The translations under genes were made by a program, and so were the position numbers. Shown one piece after another: positions 5,232 through 5,325 of a stretch of DNA of 5,325 bases. Source of the DNA: JAVBMB01 sp031552995 (GTDB lineage Bacteria; Bacillota; Clostridia; Oscillospirales; Butyricicoccaceae); assembly GCA_031552995.1 (NCBI GenBank), contig JAVBMB010000021.1, positions 1 to 5,325 of the forward strand, read 5' to 3'. The notes beneath the pieces are model-generated. The model ran no database searches. It was not told the origin of the DNA and saw only the letters and a list, made by a program, of their open reading frames with translations. Numbering within the stretch: the first letter of the stretch is position 1; each line of letters opens with the position of its first letter.

Positions 5232-5276
5232 TTCAGGTATTTAGCCGGCTCCGGCCCGCGGGCCGGATTCCATCCG
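5211..5276. repeat. 12-nt perfect inverted repeat enclosing an 18-nt perfect palindrome
   Basis: CGGATGGAATCC (5211-5222) is the exact reverse complement of GGATTCCATCCG (5265-5276). Between them TCCGGCCCGCGGGCCGGA (5250-5267) is a perfect palindrome that overlaps the second arm. TTTTAT follows on the plus strand, so the ensemble may terminate plus-strand transcription. It is mutually exclusive with the 5203-5231 hairpin. Confidence 0.6.
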
Positions 5277-5325
5277 TTTTATGCGTAAAAAAGGGCGGGT
5301 TAAGATGATATTAACCGCACCTGTC
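5277..5325. other. Window tail with a short inverted repeat and no gene
   Basis: GGTTAA (5298-5303) and TTAACC (5311-5316) form a short inverted repeat, extendable by GC/GC with one bulged G. I see no start codon with a ribosome binding site here. The region continues beyond the window and could be a promoter or operator of a further gene. Confidence 0.3.

Overview
The window most likely comes from an anaerobic, fairly GC-rich Clostridia (Firmicutes) genome, perhaps an Oscillospiraceae-like gut lineage. This rests on strong GGAGG-type ribosome binding sites, an enhancer-binding-type regulator with a clostridial-looking sensor segment, an ATC-hydrolase-family protein of the kind common in anaerobes, and a Firmicutes-style parS sequence. 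No rRNA, tRNA, transposase or CRISPR array was seen, so the taxonomy is inference.

Layout: a ~173-bp intergenic repeat (2-174) opens the window. It is followed by a GC-rich hairpin (173-198) and a ~220-bp AT-rich leader. Three plus-strand genes follow. The first (422-2095) encodes a NtrC/TyrR-type transcriptional regulator whose AAA+ core is degenerate and lacks the GAFTGA loop. The second (2108-2587) starts 12 bp later and encodes an L-2-amino-thiazoline-4-carboxylic acid (ATC) hydrolase family protein. A gap of about 200 bp holds a long hairpin and a nested, leader-like secondary structure. The third gene (2791-4899) encodes a membrane-bound hybrid histidine kinase with three TM segments, GAF, HisKA, HATPase and a receiver domain. 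Behind it lie a near-perfect parS (ParB-binding) site, a second copy of the opening repeat in inverted orientation (5029-5202), and a palindrome-rich tail.

The two repeat copies are about 90% identical and inverted, and they bracket the whole three-gene block. Each carries a hairpin with an identical 10-nt loop. The stems differ by compensatory changes, which argues that the hairpin is maintained as a structure. Each hairpin is followed by a T-rich tract on the outward-facing side, so the repeats look like terminators for transcription leaving the block. The right copy sits between two near-identical 29-nt palindromes (5002-5030 and 5203-5231). The left copy has a different palindrome at its inner edge. 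The flanking palindrome therefore appears to be locus-specific and duplicated, as if the repeat had inserted at a terminator-like hairpin.

How the genes work together: the regulator and the ATC-hydrolase-like gene are almost certainly co-transcribed and translationally coupled. The regulator probably senses a small molecule or redox state through its N-terminal Cys-containing domain and PAS domain. The kinase has its own leader and ribosome binding site and may be a separate signalling unit. Nothing in the sequence shows its signal or phosphorylation partner.
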